64,000 nucleotides of DNA from Solwaraspora sp. WMMD1047 (GTDB lineage: Bacteria > Actinomycetota > Actinomycetes > Mycobacteriales > Micromonosporaceae): the NCBI RefSeq assembly GCF_029626155.1, contig NZ_JARUBL010000001.1, positions 5,732,501 to 5,796,500 of the forward strand, given 5' to 3'. Made by a program: the position numbers and the translations under genes. The notes beneath the pieces are model-generated. The model was given only the letters and a program-made list of their open reading frames with translations. It made no database searches and was not told the origin of the DNA. Positions 1 to 9,294 of the stretch are shown piece by piece; positions within the stretch are counted from its first letter, which is position 1; each line of letters starts with the position of its first letter.

Positions 1-513
1 CTCCTCTAACTTACCCGGTCGGTTTCGCAGTGTCAAGACCTGAACTTCGTCTTTCTGCTGCTTCGCCCGAGTGTCCCCGCGCTCGCGCCACCAGATCCCT
101 GGTGGGTGCTTGTGTCGGGGGAAACCCGCAGACCGGCCGATGGTCACTTTCGTGACCCATCCGCCCGGCTCCTGCCGGCCTCGAACACTCTACCCGGTTG
201 GCTTCGCGTTCTCAAGTCGGCCTGGACCGGTCGAGCGCACCACCCGGAGCCAGCCTCGCTCGGCGGTGTCCCGCCCCGAGCCTGGCGCTTGCGGTTCCGG
301 CCGTTTTGTCCGGTGTTCCGCGTGCAGAGAGAAAGTTACCCGGCGTCCGCTGGAAGCACAAATCAGCGTCCATCACTGTCTTGCGACCTCGCAGTCGGCC
401 CCGATCTACCCACCTCCACCATGGTGCCGAGCCGTACCCACCCAGCTCGGTCGGCCAGATCCAGCCGGCTCGGTGCGAGCGCGGAGGCCGGCCGGCGTGC
501 CAGAGTGGCAACC
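1..513. other. Non-coding stretch with degenerate repeats
   Basis: I see no convincing gene here. Every open frame is short, rich in Arg/Pro/Ser and lacks a ribosome binding site. The base composition is less GC3-skewed than in the neighbours. One motif of about 26 bp (TACCCGGTYGGYTTCGC, then a TCAAG end) occurs twice, at 12-37 and 191-216, with 21 of 26 positions identical. The string TTACCCGG recurs near 345. It may be decayed sequence or a long 5' region of the next gene. Confidence 0.4.
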
Positions 514-756
514 ATGGCGGTGACAGCGGCTCCGGACCAGGTGGTCGACGAGGGTGCGATGGCGTCCGACGCGCTGTTCGGGCTCCTGCTGCCCTTCTGG
601 CAGCTGGTCATCGGCGGCTTCGTGCTCTTCGTGCTGGTGATGTCGGTCGGCCGGCTGGCCCGTCGCGGTCCGTCCCGGATGACGACGGGCCTGCTCGTCA
701 GCGGAGCCGCCGTGGTCGGCCTCGCGGTGATCGGCGTCCTCCTCGAAGGCCGTTGA
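514..756 (+). CDS. Small membrane protein, unknown function
   Basis: This 80-residue protein has two hydrophobic helices, about residues 21-44 (LFGLLLPFWQLVIGGFVLF) and 58-77, separated by a basic loop (GRLARRGPSRM). It therefore looks like a two-pass membrane protein. I start it at the ATG at 514; the frame stays open further upstream, but that part is not protein-like and no clear ribosome binding site is visible. A 17-bp tandem duplication (744-760 and 761-777) spans the stop codon. No family was recognised. It is convergent with the amidase gene. Confidence 0.5.
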   Translation: MAVTAAPDQVVDEGAMASDALFGLLLPFWQLVIGGFVLFVLVMSVGRLARRGPSRMTTGLLVSGAAVVGLAVIGVLLEGR

Positions 757-948
757 CCCGCGAAGGCCATTGACCCGCGATGACCACGGGCCCGCGAAGA
801 CCACCGGCCATCGCGGCAATCGACAATCGAGGCAGTCGACCCCGCGTCCCTGCCACGCGGGCAGTGCTCCCGGAACGACCGCCCGTGACCGACACCCGTG
901 ACCGACACCCGAAGCCAGGCACGCAACCAGCGCCGGCGCGGCGGCACA

Positions 949-1746
949 CTAGAGCCGGCGGTTGGCCAGGCTGGGCAGCTCGGCCCGGATGGTGCGCAGC
1001 CGCTCCAAATCGAGATCGGCGAACACCACCCCCGGCACGTCGGGCGCCTGGGCCAGCACCGTGCCCCACGGATCGACCACCATGCTGCGGCCGAAGCAGG
1101 TCCGGCCCGGATCGTGATCGCCGATCTGGGCGGCCGCCAGGACGTAGCACTGGTTCTCGATCGCCCGCGCCCGCAGCAGCACCTCCCAGTGGTCCCGGCC
1201 GGTGTGCAGCATGAAGGCCGCCGGCACCACCAGCACATCCGCCGCACCGGCCACCGCCAGCCGCCGGTACAGCTCGGGGAACCGCAGGTCGTAGCAGATC
1301 GAGAGACCCAGCCGGATCTCGTCGACCGGCACCACCACCGGTTCGGCGCCGGGCGCCACGTTCCGGGACTCCAGGTACGAGACCCGGCCGGGGATCTCCA
1401 CGTCGTACAGGTGGATTTTCCGGTAGGTGGCGGCGAGCCTGCCGGTGCGGTCGAAGACCAGCGAGGTGTTGTAGGTGTGCTCGGGGTCGGGGCCGGCCTC
1501 GTGGAAGGAGCCGGCGTGCACCCAGATGCCGAGCCGGCGCGCGACGCCGGCGAAGAACTTGGCGAACTCCCCGTCGACCGGCTCCGGGGCCGGCAGCCCG
1601 GCGGACGGGCCGAGGTAGTCGACGTACTCGGGTAGGACCGCGAGGTCGGCGCCGCCGGCGGCGGCCTGGGTCAGCAACTCGGCGGCGGCGGCCAGGTTGG
1701 CCTTCCGGTCGTCGCGGGCGTTGAGCTGGCAGACGGCTACGCGCAT
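949..1746 (-). CDS. Carbon-nitrogen hydrolase (nitrilase superfamily amidase)
   Basis: A 265-residue member of the nitrilase superfamily. The Glu-Lys-Cys triad is complete: E40 in VLPEYVD, K110 in YRKIHLYD and C151 in SICYDLRFPE. The last motif is typical of the Nit1/omega-amidase-like branch, whose members hydrolyse amides such as deaminated glutathione or alpha-ketoglutaramate. The exact substrate cannot be read from sequence. The full length and the lack of a signal peptide point to a cytoplasmic enzyme. It lies 26 bp downstream of clpX on the same strand and may be co-transcribed with it. Only a weak ribosome binding site precedes the ATG. Confidence 0.85.
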   Translation of the reverse strand: MRVAVCQLNARDDRKANLAAAAELLTQAAAGGADLAVLPEYVDYLGPSAGLPAPEPVDGEFAKFFAGVARRLGIWVHAGSFHEAGPDPEHTYNTSLVFDRTGRLAATYRKIHLYDVEIPGRVSYLESRNVAPGAEPVVVPVDEIRLGLSICYDLRFPELYRRLAVAGAADVLVVPAAFMLHTGRDHWEVLLRARAIENQCYVLAAAQIGDHDPGRTCFGRSMVVDPWGTVLAQAPDVPGVVFADLDLERLRTIRAELPSLANRRL

Positions 1747-1772
1747 GCCGGTAGCCTACGGCCGCGCCCGGC

Positions 1773-3068
<1,296 letters not shown>

Positions 3069-3229
3069 CTACGTTCTCCCTGCACTCGTCGGCCGGTCGC
3101 GCCGGCCCTGGCCCGGAGGCCGCTGCCGGCCTCGTCCGTGTCGATCCCCCGCCGGTCGTGACCGACTGAGCGGTGCAGGACCGACGTTACCCGCTGCCGG
3201 GGGTTTCTCCGACCCCCAAAACGGGTGTG

Positions 3230-3280
3230 TCAGAGGTCGGCCGCCGGATCCGCCCCCGGATCCGGCCGGCCGACCTCTGA
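3230..3280 (-). terminator. Strong hairpin after clpP2
   Basis: A stem of about 22 bp with a single bulge and a C-rich loop starts 12 bp past the clpP2 stop codon. There is no U-tract, which is common in actinobacteria. It separates the clpP1-clpP2 transcript from clpX. A second, shorter stem (GGGGGT/ACCCCC, about 3199-3217) follows on the clpX side. Confidence 0.7.
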
Positions 3281-3291
3281 CCTGAACGCGC

Positions 3292-3954
3292 TCAGCTCGC
3301 GGCGTTGGCCGCGAGCAGACCCTTCTTGCGGCTGGTGAGGATGGTGTCGACCAGCCCGTAGTCGCGGGCCTCCTCAGCCGTCATGATCTTGTCCCGGTCG
3401 ACGTCCCGGCGGACCTGGTCCGTCGGTCGGCCGGAGTGCCGGGAGATGATCTCCTCCATCTGGCTGCGCATCCGGAGGATCTCGCGGGCCTGGATCTCGA
3501 TGTCCGAGCCCTGACCGTAGCCGCCCTCGGTGGCCGGCTGGTGGATGATGATGCGCGAGTTCGGCAGGGCCATCCGCTTGCCGGCGGTGCCGGCGGCGAG
3601 CAGCACCGCGGCGGCGCTCGCGGCCTGGCCGAGGCAGACCGTCTGGATGTCCGGCCGGACGTACTGCATCGTGTCGTAGATCGCCGTCATGGCCGTGAAC
3701 GAGCCGCCGGGCGAGTTGATGTACATGATGATGTCCCGGTCCGGGTCGGTCCCCTCAAGCGTCAGCAGCTGGGCCATCACGTCGTTGGCCGACGCGTCGT
3801 CCACCTGGACGCCGAGGAAGATGATCCGGTCCTCGAAGAGCTTGTTGTACGGGTTGGACTCCTTGACCCCGTACGAGGTGCGCTCGACGAAGGAGGGCAG
3901 CACGTAGCGGGCGTGCACCGACGCGAGCTGCGGAGGGAGAGTCAGGTCAGTCAT
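3292..3954 (-). CDS. clpP2: ATP-dependent Clp protease proteolytic subunit ClpP2
   Basis: A 220-residue ClpP peptidase subunit. The catalytic triad is S113 (GQAASAAA), H138 (IIHQP) and D188 (DVDRDK). In actinobacteria ClpP1 and ClpP2 form a mixed double-heptamer barrel fed by ClpX or ClpC1. The ATG at 3954 is chosen because GAGGAG lies 7 bp upstream; a TTG two codons earlier is too close to that site. It follows clpP1 by 11 bp, so the two genes form one operon. The naming follows gene order (second clpP) and the ClpP2-like N-terminal stretch SFVERTSYGVKESNPYN. Confidence 0.96.
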   Translation of the reverse strand: MTDLTLPPQLASVHARYVLPSFVERTSYGVKESNPYNKLFEDRIIFLGVQVDDASANDVMAQLLTLEGTDPDRDIIMYINSPGGSFTAMTAIYDTMQYVRPDIQTVCLGQAASAAAVLLAAGTAGKRMALPNSRIIIHQPATEGGYGQGSDIEIQAREILRMRSQMEEIISRHSGRPTDQVRRDVDRDKIMTAEEARDYGLVDTILTSRKKGLLAANAAS

Positions 3955-3965
3955 CGTCAAGCTCC

Positions 3966-4610
3966 TCAGCTCAGGGTCCCGGCGCCTTCCGGAACCTGAT
4001 TGGCTCCGGTGATCACCTTGTCGATGAAGCCGTAGTCCCGGGCCTCGGCGGCGGTGAACCAGCGGTCCCGGTCCGAGTCGGCCTCGATCTGGGCCTGGCT
4101 CTGGCCGGTGTGGTGCGCCACCCGCTCCTGGAACATCCGCTTGGTGTAGAGCATCTGCTCCGCCTGGATGGCGATGTCGGATGCGGTGCCGCCCATCCCG
4201 CCGGACGGCTGGTGCATCATGATCCGCGCGTGCGGCAGGGCGTACCGCTTGCCCCGGGTGCCCGCGCAGAGCAGCAGCTGGCCCATTGACGCGGCCATGC
4301 CCATCGCGGTGGTGGACACGTCGTTGTCGATGAACTGCATGGTGTCGTAGATCGCCATGCCGGAGTAGACCGAACCACCCGGCGAGTTGATCCAGAGGTT
4401 GATGTCGCGGCTGGGGTCCTCCGCGGCGAGCAGCAGCAGCTGCGCGCAGATGCGGTTGGCGACCTGGTCGGTCACCTCGCTGCCCAGGAAGATGATCCGT
4501 TCCTTGAGCAGCCGGTTGTAGACCGAGTCGTCGAGGTTGCCATTCATTGAGTCACCACCGCGGGCCTGGAGCACCCGCAGCGGCATAGCTGGATCGTTCG
4601 AAACAGTCAT
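3966..4610 (-). CDS. clpP1: ATP-dependent Clp protease proteolytic subunit ClpP1
   Basis: A 214-residue ClpP subunit with triad S108 (GMAASMG), H133 (MMHQP) and D182 (DSDRDRW). It pairs with ClpP2, encoded 11 bp downstream. Two starts are plausible: ATG at 4610 (AAGGG 5 bp upstream) and ATG at 4547 (GGTGGTGA 4-5 bp upstream), which gives 193 residues. The core homologous to other ClpP1 proteins begins just after the second (DDSVYNRLLKERIIFLG). The first 21 residues may be propeptide, which ClpP subunits normally process. Confidence 0.95.
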   Translation of the reverse strand: MTVSNDPAMPLRVLQARGGDSMNGNLDDSVYNRLLKERIIFLGSEVTDQVANRICAQLLLLAAEDPSRDINLWINSPGGSVYSGMAIYDTMQFIDNDVSTTAMGMAASMGQLLLCAGTRGKRYALPHARIMMHQPSGGMGGTASDIAIQAEQMLYTKRMFQERVAHHTGQSQAQIEADSDRDRWFTAAEARDYGFIDKVITGANQVPEGAGTLS

Positions 4611-4725
4611 GGCAGCCCTTCGCTCTCCGTACCGTCTTAGGCCCGACACTAACCTCTTACCGGGGCCACAGCGGGTCGCTCCGCGCACTGTTCGCTCTCA
4701 GCGCAGGGGCCCGGCGACCCGGCGG

Positions 4726-6072
4726 TCAGTGCTCGTGGCCGTGCTCTTCCTCGCTGGCGGCGCGCAGCTCGTCCAGGCTCACCGGGTTGCCCGCGGTGTC
4801 GGTGATCTTGATGCGCTCCATCACCGTGGAGAGCGCCTTGCCGCGCCGGACGTCGCCGAAGATCGCCGTGGCCGCGCCGGAGCGGACGAGCTGGTCGTAG
4901 TACTGCTGCGGGGCCATCCCGGCGCGCTGAGCCCGGTGCATGATCTCGTGGCCGAACTCGTCGTCGGTGACCTGGACCTGCTCGGCGTCGGCGAGGGTGT
5001 CGAGCAGGAGCTGGATCTTGACGCCCTCGGTGGCCGCCTCGGTCAGCTCGGTGTCGATCTGCTCCTCGGTCTTCTCCTCGGCGGCGAGGTACTCCTCCAG
5101 CGAGGCGCCGATCCGCTCCAGCTGGTCGACCATGGCCTGCTTGCGGTGGTCGACCTCCTCGCGTACCACGCCCTCCGGCGCGGGAATGGAGGCGGCCTCG
5201 ACGAGCTGGGCCAGCGCCTTGTCTCGGGCGGCGTAGACCTGCTCCAGCCGCTTGGACTTCGCCACCCGCTCGCGCAGGTCGCCGCGCAGCTCCTCAAGGG
5301 TGTCGAACTCGCTGGCGAGCTGGGCGAACTCGTCGTTCAGCTCGGGCAGTTCCTTCTCCTTGACGGTGCGCACGGTGACCGCGACGTCGGCGTCGCGGCC
5401 GGCGAAGTCGCCGGCGACGAGCTGGGTGACGAAGGTGGTGGAGTCGCCGGCCGCCTGGCCGACAAGCACCTCGTCCAGGCCGGGCAGGAGCTGCTTGCTG
5501 CCCACCTCGTGGGAGATGTTGCTGGCCGAGCCGCCCGGCACCTCGGCGCCGTCGACGGTGGCCGCCAGGTCGATCTGCACGTAGTCACCCTCGGCGGCCG
5601 GCCGCTCGACGGTCTTGAGCGTGGCGAACCGCTCGCGCAGCCCCTTGACCTGCTCGTCGATCTCGGTCTCGTCGATCTGCACCTCGTCGACGGTCACCTC
5701 GACGCCGGACAGGTCGGGAATGGTGATCTCCGGCCGCACGTCCACCTCGGCGGTGAACTTGAGCAGCTCGCCGTCGGTCAGCTCGGTGATCTCCACCTCG
5801 GGCCGCCCGAGGGTCTTCACCTCGTGCTCGCGGACCGCCGCCAGCAACTGCTGCGGGATGGCCTCCTGGACCGCCTCGTTGAGCACCGCGCCCCGCCCGA
5901 CCCGCTGGTCGATCACGTTGCTCGGCACCTTGCCCTTGCGGAAGCCGGGGATGGTGACCTGCTGGCCGATCTCCCGGTACGCCTTCCTGAGGCTCGGCTC
6001 GAGCTCGACGAACGGCACCTCGATGGCGAGCCGCACGCGCGTCGGGCTCAGAGTCTCGACGGTGCTCTTCAC
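4726..6072 (-). CDS. tig: Trigger factor (ribosome-bound chaperone)
   Basis: A 448-residue trigger factor. It binds at the ribosomal exit tunnel and shields nascent chains. The N-terminal ribosome-binding domain carries the signature GFRKGKVPSNVI. A peptidyl-prolyl isomerase domain (about residues 155-240) and a long helical C-terminal domain follow. The start is GTG at 6072, with AAGGAG 7 bp upstream; the frame remains open upstream through the tRNA-Pro gene, but that is not coding. It precedes clpP1 by 115 bp, the conserved actinobacterial tig-clpP-clpP-clpX order. The His/Glu-rich tail (EEEHGHEH) is common in this group. Confidence 0.97.
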   Translation of the reverse strand: MKSTVETLSPTRVRLAIEVPFVELEPSLRKAYREIGQQVTIPGFRKGKVPSNVIDQRVGRGAVLNEAVQEAIPQQLLAAVREHEVKTLGRPEVEITELTDGELLKFTAEVDVRPEITIPDLSGVEVTVDEVQIDETEIDEQVKGLRERFATLKTVERPAAEGDYVQIDLAATVDGAEVPGGSASNISHEVGSKQLLPGLDEVLVGQAAGDSTTFVTQLVAGDFAGRDADVAVTVRTVKEKELPELNDEFAQLASEFDTLEELRGDLRERVAKSKRLEQVYAARDKALAQLVEAASIPAPEGVVREEVDHRKQAMVDQLERIGASLEEYLAAEEKTEEQIDTELTEAATEGVKIQLLLDTLADAEQVQVTDDEFGHEIMHRAQRAGMAPQQYYDQLVRSGAATAIFGDVRRGKALSTVMERIKITDTAGNPVSLDELRAASEEEHGHEH

Positions 6073-6116
6073 AGGCGTACTCCTTGCGGATCTCATCACT
6101 TGTCTGCGGACTACAG

Positions 6117-6190
6117 TCGGGGTGGCGGGATTTGAACCCACGGCCCCTCGCTCCCAAAGCGAGTGCGCTACCAAGCTGCGCCACACCCCG
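6117..6190 (-). tRNA. tRNA-Pro (anticodon TGG)
   Basis: A 74-nt cloverleaf on the minus strand. The acceptor stem CGGGGTG pairs with CACCCCG. The anticodon stem-loop is CTCGC-TTTGGGA-GCGAG, giving anticodon TGG (reads CCA). The T-arm GTGGGTTCAAATCCCGC is normal. The 3' CCA is not encoded. It lies just upstream of tig. Confidence 0.97.
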
Positions 6191-6428
6191 TGGCGTCCAG
6201 AAGTGTATGCCGTCCGCGACCCGGCCCGCCGCTCGGTTCCCCCGTCGCCGCACCCGGCGTCCGCACCACTCCCCCTCCGCGCCCCCCGCCGCCCCCACCC
6301 ACCAAGATCATTCCCAGGTACGCGGACAGCCCGACCGCCCCCCGCCGGGCACTCCGGCCCGCCGCTTGCCCGACCCCCCGCCGGACCCGGTACGCTGTCG
6401 GTCGCAGGACCGGGCAACCGGCCCTCGC

Positions 6429-6502
6429 GCGGGCGTAGCTCAATGGCAGAGTCTCAGTCTTCCAAACTGATTGTGCGGGTTCGATTCCCGTCGCCCGCTC
6501 CA
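6429..6502 (+). tRNA. tRNA-Gly (anticodon TCC)
   Basis: A 71-nt tRNA plus an encoded CCA end (6500-6502). The acceptor GCGGGCG pairs with CGCCCGC. The anticodon stem-loop TCAGT-CTTCCAA-ACTGA gives anticodon TCC (reads GGA). The T-arm GCGGGTTCGATTCCCG is intact. Confidence 0.97.
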
Positions 6503-6559
6503 CACCCTCCGGAAGCGCGTCCAACTCCGCGCGCCCCATCAGGACACCGTACGGCCCGC

Positions 6560-6925
6560 TCATGCGGCCGCCAGATCATGCACCGACAGGTACACACCGT
6601 GTTTCCGGAACCCGGCCGGCGCCCATGCCAGGGCATCGGCGCGATGGATGGCCAGTTCGGCTGGGAACCAAGCCCGGCGCAGCACCCGGGTCTCGGCCCA
6701 CGTCGGTGGAGCAAGATCCGCTTGGGCGAGCAGGTGCTCCGCGAGCGCCGCCAGCAGGGCATCCCACCGTGCGTCCCCGGTCGGTCCAGGCTCGTCCTGC
6801 AACAGACCGACCCTGGTGTCGACCGGCTCCCACCGGTACTCCTCCAGGAACTCCCACACCAGCTTCCAGCGGATCCGATCGCTGTCCGCGGACGTGAGGT
6901 GGGTCGCCAACGTGGCCAGGCTCAT
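6560..6925 (-). CDS. Conserved actinobacterial hypothetical protein
   Basis: A soluble protein of about 121 residues with the block RWKLVWEFLEEYRWEP near the N-terminus, RWDALLAALAEHL in the middle, and a C-terminal block resembling AWAPAGFRKHGVYLS. From memory, proteins of this shape recur in actinobacteria, sometimes beside nucleotidyltransferase genes in toxin-antitoxin-like settings. No such partner is present here, so the function is open. The start is uncertain: ATG 6925 has no clear ribosome binding site, while GTG 6946 has GAGG about 8 bp upstream. Confidence 0.6.
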   Translation of the reverse strand: MSLATLATHLTSADSDRIRWKLVWEFLEEYRWEPVDTRVGLLQDEPGPTGDARWDALLAALAEHLLAQADLAPPTWAETRVLRRAWFPAELAIHRADALAWAPAGFRKHGVYLSVHDLAAA

Positions 6926-7068
6926 CGGTTCGTAGGAAGTAACCACAGCCCGAACCTCACCTCCGAGCCCGATGAAATTGCCGATCGCAGCGCAACGCCC
7001 TTCCGCTGGTGGGCACGGCAACGCCTACAGCTGCCATACCCCGGCCCGCCCGCACCGCGACCCTCGCG

Positions 7069-7129
7069 ATGATCTGAGCGCTACTGCTGTTAAACCTCGC
7101 CGATAACAGCAGTAGCGCTCAGATCATCA
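7069..7129. repeat. Perfect 25-bp inverted repeat with 11-nt loop
   Basis: The arms 7069-7093 and 7105-7129 are exact reverse complements (outer end GATGATCTGAGCGC), and the loop is AACCTCGCCGA. It is notably less GC-rich than its surroundings. It lies downstream of the minus-strand gene at 7161-7355 and upstream of 6560-6925, so it may terminate transcription. The perfect arms would also fit a dispersed palindromic repeat or a small mobile element. Confidence 0.85.
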
Positions 7130-7160
7130 GCCGTTCGACGCATGACAACCCGGGAAGAGG

Positions 7161-7355
7161 CTATGCGTGCGGCGTTCTGATTGCCGCCTCGACGCGCAGC
7201 CCGATTCCGGTGAGCACGACGAGCAGCGCGAACGCGTGCGGCTCGACCGAACTCCCGTCACCGGCCATCGTCAGCAGCGAGATCGAGAGTCCGACGAGGA
7301 TCGCCAGGGTGCCGAGCACCCGTGTGCCAGCGACCCGGCGCGCCTGAGAATCCAC
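7161..7355 (-). CDS. Small two-pass membrane protein, hypothetical
   Basis: A 64-residue protein with two hydrophobic segments, about residues 13-31 (VLGTLAILVGLSISLLTMA) and 41-55 (FALLVVLTGIGLRVE). No family was recognised. It is divergent from the gene at 7419. Its opposite strand is also open, so confidence is moderate; the membrane-like pattern favours this strand. Confidence 0.5.
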   Translation of the reverse strand: MDSQARRVAGTRVLGTLAILVGLSISLLTMAGDGSSVEPHAFALLVVLTGIGLRVEAAIRTPHA

Positions 7356-7418
7356 GCCGCCACGCTACCGGCCTCGACGGGAAGTAGGCGGACTCAGGAG
7401 CGCAGTACAGTCCCGGGC

Positions 7419-7823
7419 GTGGAAGTCACGCCGCTCACTTGGCACCTGATTGTCACGGCCAAGGACGAACGCGCGGCTCAGCGTGTCTTACATCGGGTGT
7501 GCGCCACGGTCGGTGACACCGTCGGAGATCGAGTCATCGGGCGTTCCCGGAAGGTCCCGGGGCAGTTCTCCATCGTCTTCACCACCGCGCTTGAGGCTAC
7601 GACCCCGGCGGGAGCGGTGTTTCAGGCGCTGACGGACGCGCAGCGGTTGGGGGCCGGCTGGATGGTGGCCGGGCCGAACACTCACGGGGATGGACGCTGG
7701 TCTTTCGAGATGATCTGCGCTGTGAACGCCAACGGTCGCTTTCTGGTTCCGGGCCTCACGTGGGCACACGTCGAGATCACACCCGCCGGCCAACCGGACG
7801 TAACAGCGGCGTCCGGGCCGTGA
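7419..7823 (+). CDS. Hypothetical protein
   Basis: A 134-residue soluble protein beginning MEVTPLTWHLIVTAKDERAA if GTG 7419 is the start; no good ribosome binding site is visible (AGGAG lies 18 bp upstream). It has a possible alpha/beta pattern (LTWHLIVTA, QFSIVFTTAL, RWSFEMICAV) suggestive of a small ligand-binding or immunity-type fold, but I do not recognise the family. Confidence 0.5.
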   Translation: MEVTPLTWHLIVTAKDERAAQRVLHRVCATVGDTVGDRVIGRSRKVPGQFSIVFTTALEATTPAGAVFQALTDAQRLGAGWMVAGPNTHGDGRWSFEMICAVNANGRFLVPGLTWAHVEITPAGQPDVTAASGP

Positions 7824-7993
7824 CGATCGCGAGGGCGGTCGGACGTCGTCAAGGTCGGGGCGATCGCTGCGCGGATTTGCCCTGATGCATGTGGTCCGGG
7901 CCACTATGAGCCGACGCCACTCCCAACACCGACGTTGAGACGCTTCGTGGTCGCCAGGACGACAATGCAGCGTCTCAACACCTGCGTGTACCT

Positions 7994-8143
7994 CTATCGG
8001 CGTTGCTCTGACGCTCGCCGACGATCCCCGTCCTCGATGGCGTGGCGCACGGTTGTCCGGATCACGAGGTACAGGACGGCCTGTCCAATCAGCCATATGA
8101 CCAGGGCGAAGAACATCTGCGGGACCGTGGCATCGATCGGCAT
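7994..8143 (-). CDS. Very small single-pass membrane protein
   Basis: A 49-residue frame starting ATG at 8143. It has one strong transmembrane segment (about residues 10-28, MFFALVIWLIGQAVLYLVI) and then a charged, Arg-rich tail ending RRASEQRR. Hydrophobic helix plus positive tail is a common small-protein pattern and unlikely as a chance antisense frame. An in-frame GTG lies three codons upstream. The region 7824-7993 next to it holds nothing I can identify. Confidence 0.45.
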   Translation of the reverse strand: MPIDATVPQMFFALVIWLIGQAVLYLVIRTTVRHAIEDGDRRRASEQRR

Positions 8144-8214
8144 GGACAGCACGTTAGTTCCAGATCGCGAAGTGGTCAGTCGCGAAGTCGTGCGGAGGCG
8201 GCGGTGGTGAAGAG

Positions 8215-8246
8215 TTGGCCGGAGCCGTGGGGGCGGCTCCGGCCAA
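8215..8246 (-). terminator. Terminator of the XRE/DUF397 operon
   Basis: A perfect 13-bp stem (TTGGCCGGAGCCG with its complement) and a 6-nt loop lie 17 bp beyond the DUF397 stop codon. On the minus strand it is followed by a pyrimidine-rich CTCTTC. Confidence 0.7.
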
Positions 8247-8263
8247 ATCGGTGTGGGGTGGGG

Positions 8264-8458
8264 CTACGGGGTGAGGGTTTCGGTGCGGAGGGCGGTGGTG
8301 AAGGCGGACCAGGAGGTGGGGCCGAAGGAGAGGGTCGGGCCGGTGCGGTCCTTGCTGTCACGGACCTCGGTGCGGCCGGCGTGCCGGCGGGCTTCGACGC
8401 AGGCTCCACCGTTGCCGCCGCTGCGACTCGACTTCACCCAGGGGGTGTCCGGGCTCAT
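8264..8458 (-). CDS. DUF397 domain protein
   Basis: A 64-residue protein with the DUF397 pattern: WVKSSRSGGNGGACVE, then RDSKD and a C-terminal W-x-AF segment (SWSAFTTAL). DUF397 proteins are actinobacterial and usually paired with an XRE regulator of the WhiJ type, as here. The start codon overlaps the stop of the upstream XRE gene by 4 bp (ATGA), so the two are translationally coupled. The partner role (antagonist or target of the regulator) is known only in general terms. Confidence 0.93.
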   Translation of the reverse strand: MSPDTPWVKSSRSGGNGGACVEARRHAGRTEVRDSKDRTGPTLSFGPTSWSAFTTALRTETLTP

Positions 8459-9294
8459 CGGTACTCCTCGCTTTCGTACTGCTCGATGGGGGTGGACTGC
8501 CGCTGGATCAGATCGAAGATCCGGCGGTACTCCGCAAGTTCGCCCGGACGCTCAAGATAGTGGGCGCCGAGGTGAGATTCGACGTACACGATGTCCGGGT
8601 CTTCCGGGTCGGCGAAGTCGAGCTGGATGAAAGGGCTGACCATCGCGGCGTGTGCGCCGGCGGCGAAGGGGAGGACGCGGATGGAGACCTTGACGCGTTG
8701 GCCGAGGGTGGCCAGGTGGTCGCGTTGTTCGGCCATCACCTCCGGGCCGCCGACCTCGCGGAGCAGCGCCCCGGCGCCGAAGACGGCGGTGATCCGCGCG
8801 GGGTCGGCGCGGTCGAAGTAGGCGAGCTGCCGCTCCAGCCGCAGGTTCACCCGGCGCTCGATCGCCTCGACGGGGGCGGCCGGTTCGGCGGCCCGGAAAA
8901 CCGCGCGAGCGTACTCGGGGGTCTGCAGGAGGCCGTGAATCAGCTCCGGGTCATAGATCTGGATGTCGCTGGCGGCGGCCTCCAAGCCGACATAGAGCCG
9001 GAACCAATCGGGTACGGCGTCACCGTGCGACTCCCACCAGCCGTGCTCGTCGGTGCCGTTGGCGAGCCGCGTCAACGCGTCGGTGACCTCCGGGTCCGCG
9101 CCGTAGAACCAGCAGAGCCCACGTACGGTGGTCATCTTGACCGGGCCTTTTCCGCTCTCGATGCGCCAGAGCGTCGTACGCGAACAGACCTTCGCCCGTT
9201 CGACCTCCTGCTCGGTACGTGAAGCCTGCTCACGCAGTCGGCGCAGGCGGCGCCCCAACTGGCGGCGGACCACTGTCGGTCCGGTTACCGGCAT
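8455..9294 (-). CDS. Helix-turn-helix XRE regulator with DUF5753 domain
   Basis: A 279-residue WhiJ-like regulator. An N-terminal XRE helix-turn-helix lies at about residues 10-68 (RRLREQASRTEQEVERAKV through TTLWRIESGKG). The DUF5753 ligand/sensor-like domain follows, including the conserved IHGLLQTPEYARAV and an IRVLPF motif. Many paralogues of this pair exist in actinomycete genomes, several influencing development or antibiotic production. It starts at ATG with AGGTGA close upstream, and forms an operon with the DUF397 gene. Confidence 0.92.
   Translation of the reverse strand: MPVTGPTVVRRQLGRRLRRLREQASRTEQEVERAKVCSRTTLWRIESGKGPVKMTTVRGLCWFYGADPEVTDALTRLANGTDEHGWWESHGDAVPDWFRLYVGLEAAASDIQIYDPELIHGLLQTPEYARAVFRAAEPAAPVEAIERRVNLRLERQLAYFDRADPARITAVFGAGALLREVGGPEVMAEQRDHLATLGQRVKVSIRVLPFAAGAHAAMVSPFIQLDFADPEDPDIVYVESHLGAHYLERPGELAEYRRIFDLIQRQSTPIEQYESEEYR

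Noticed and set aside
106-513. Long upstream extension of the first small gene
   Set aside because: The added residues are Pro/Arg/Ser-rich and cover a repeat-bearing region; the membrane protein core begins at the ATG at 514.
4537-6135. 532-residue plus-strand open frame
   Set aside because: Antisense to tig; low-complexity Leu/Gly/Asp composition and no ribosome binding site.
6193-6428. Possible gene or riboswitch between the two tRNA genes
   Set aside because: The stretch is C-rich with no conserved fold or frame; it more likely holds the tRNA promoters.
7935-8210. 91-residue plus-strand open frame
   Set aside because: It is Arg/Thr-rich without structure or ribosome binding site; the opposite strand gives a better 49-residue membrane protein.
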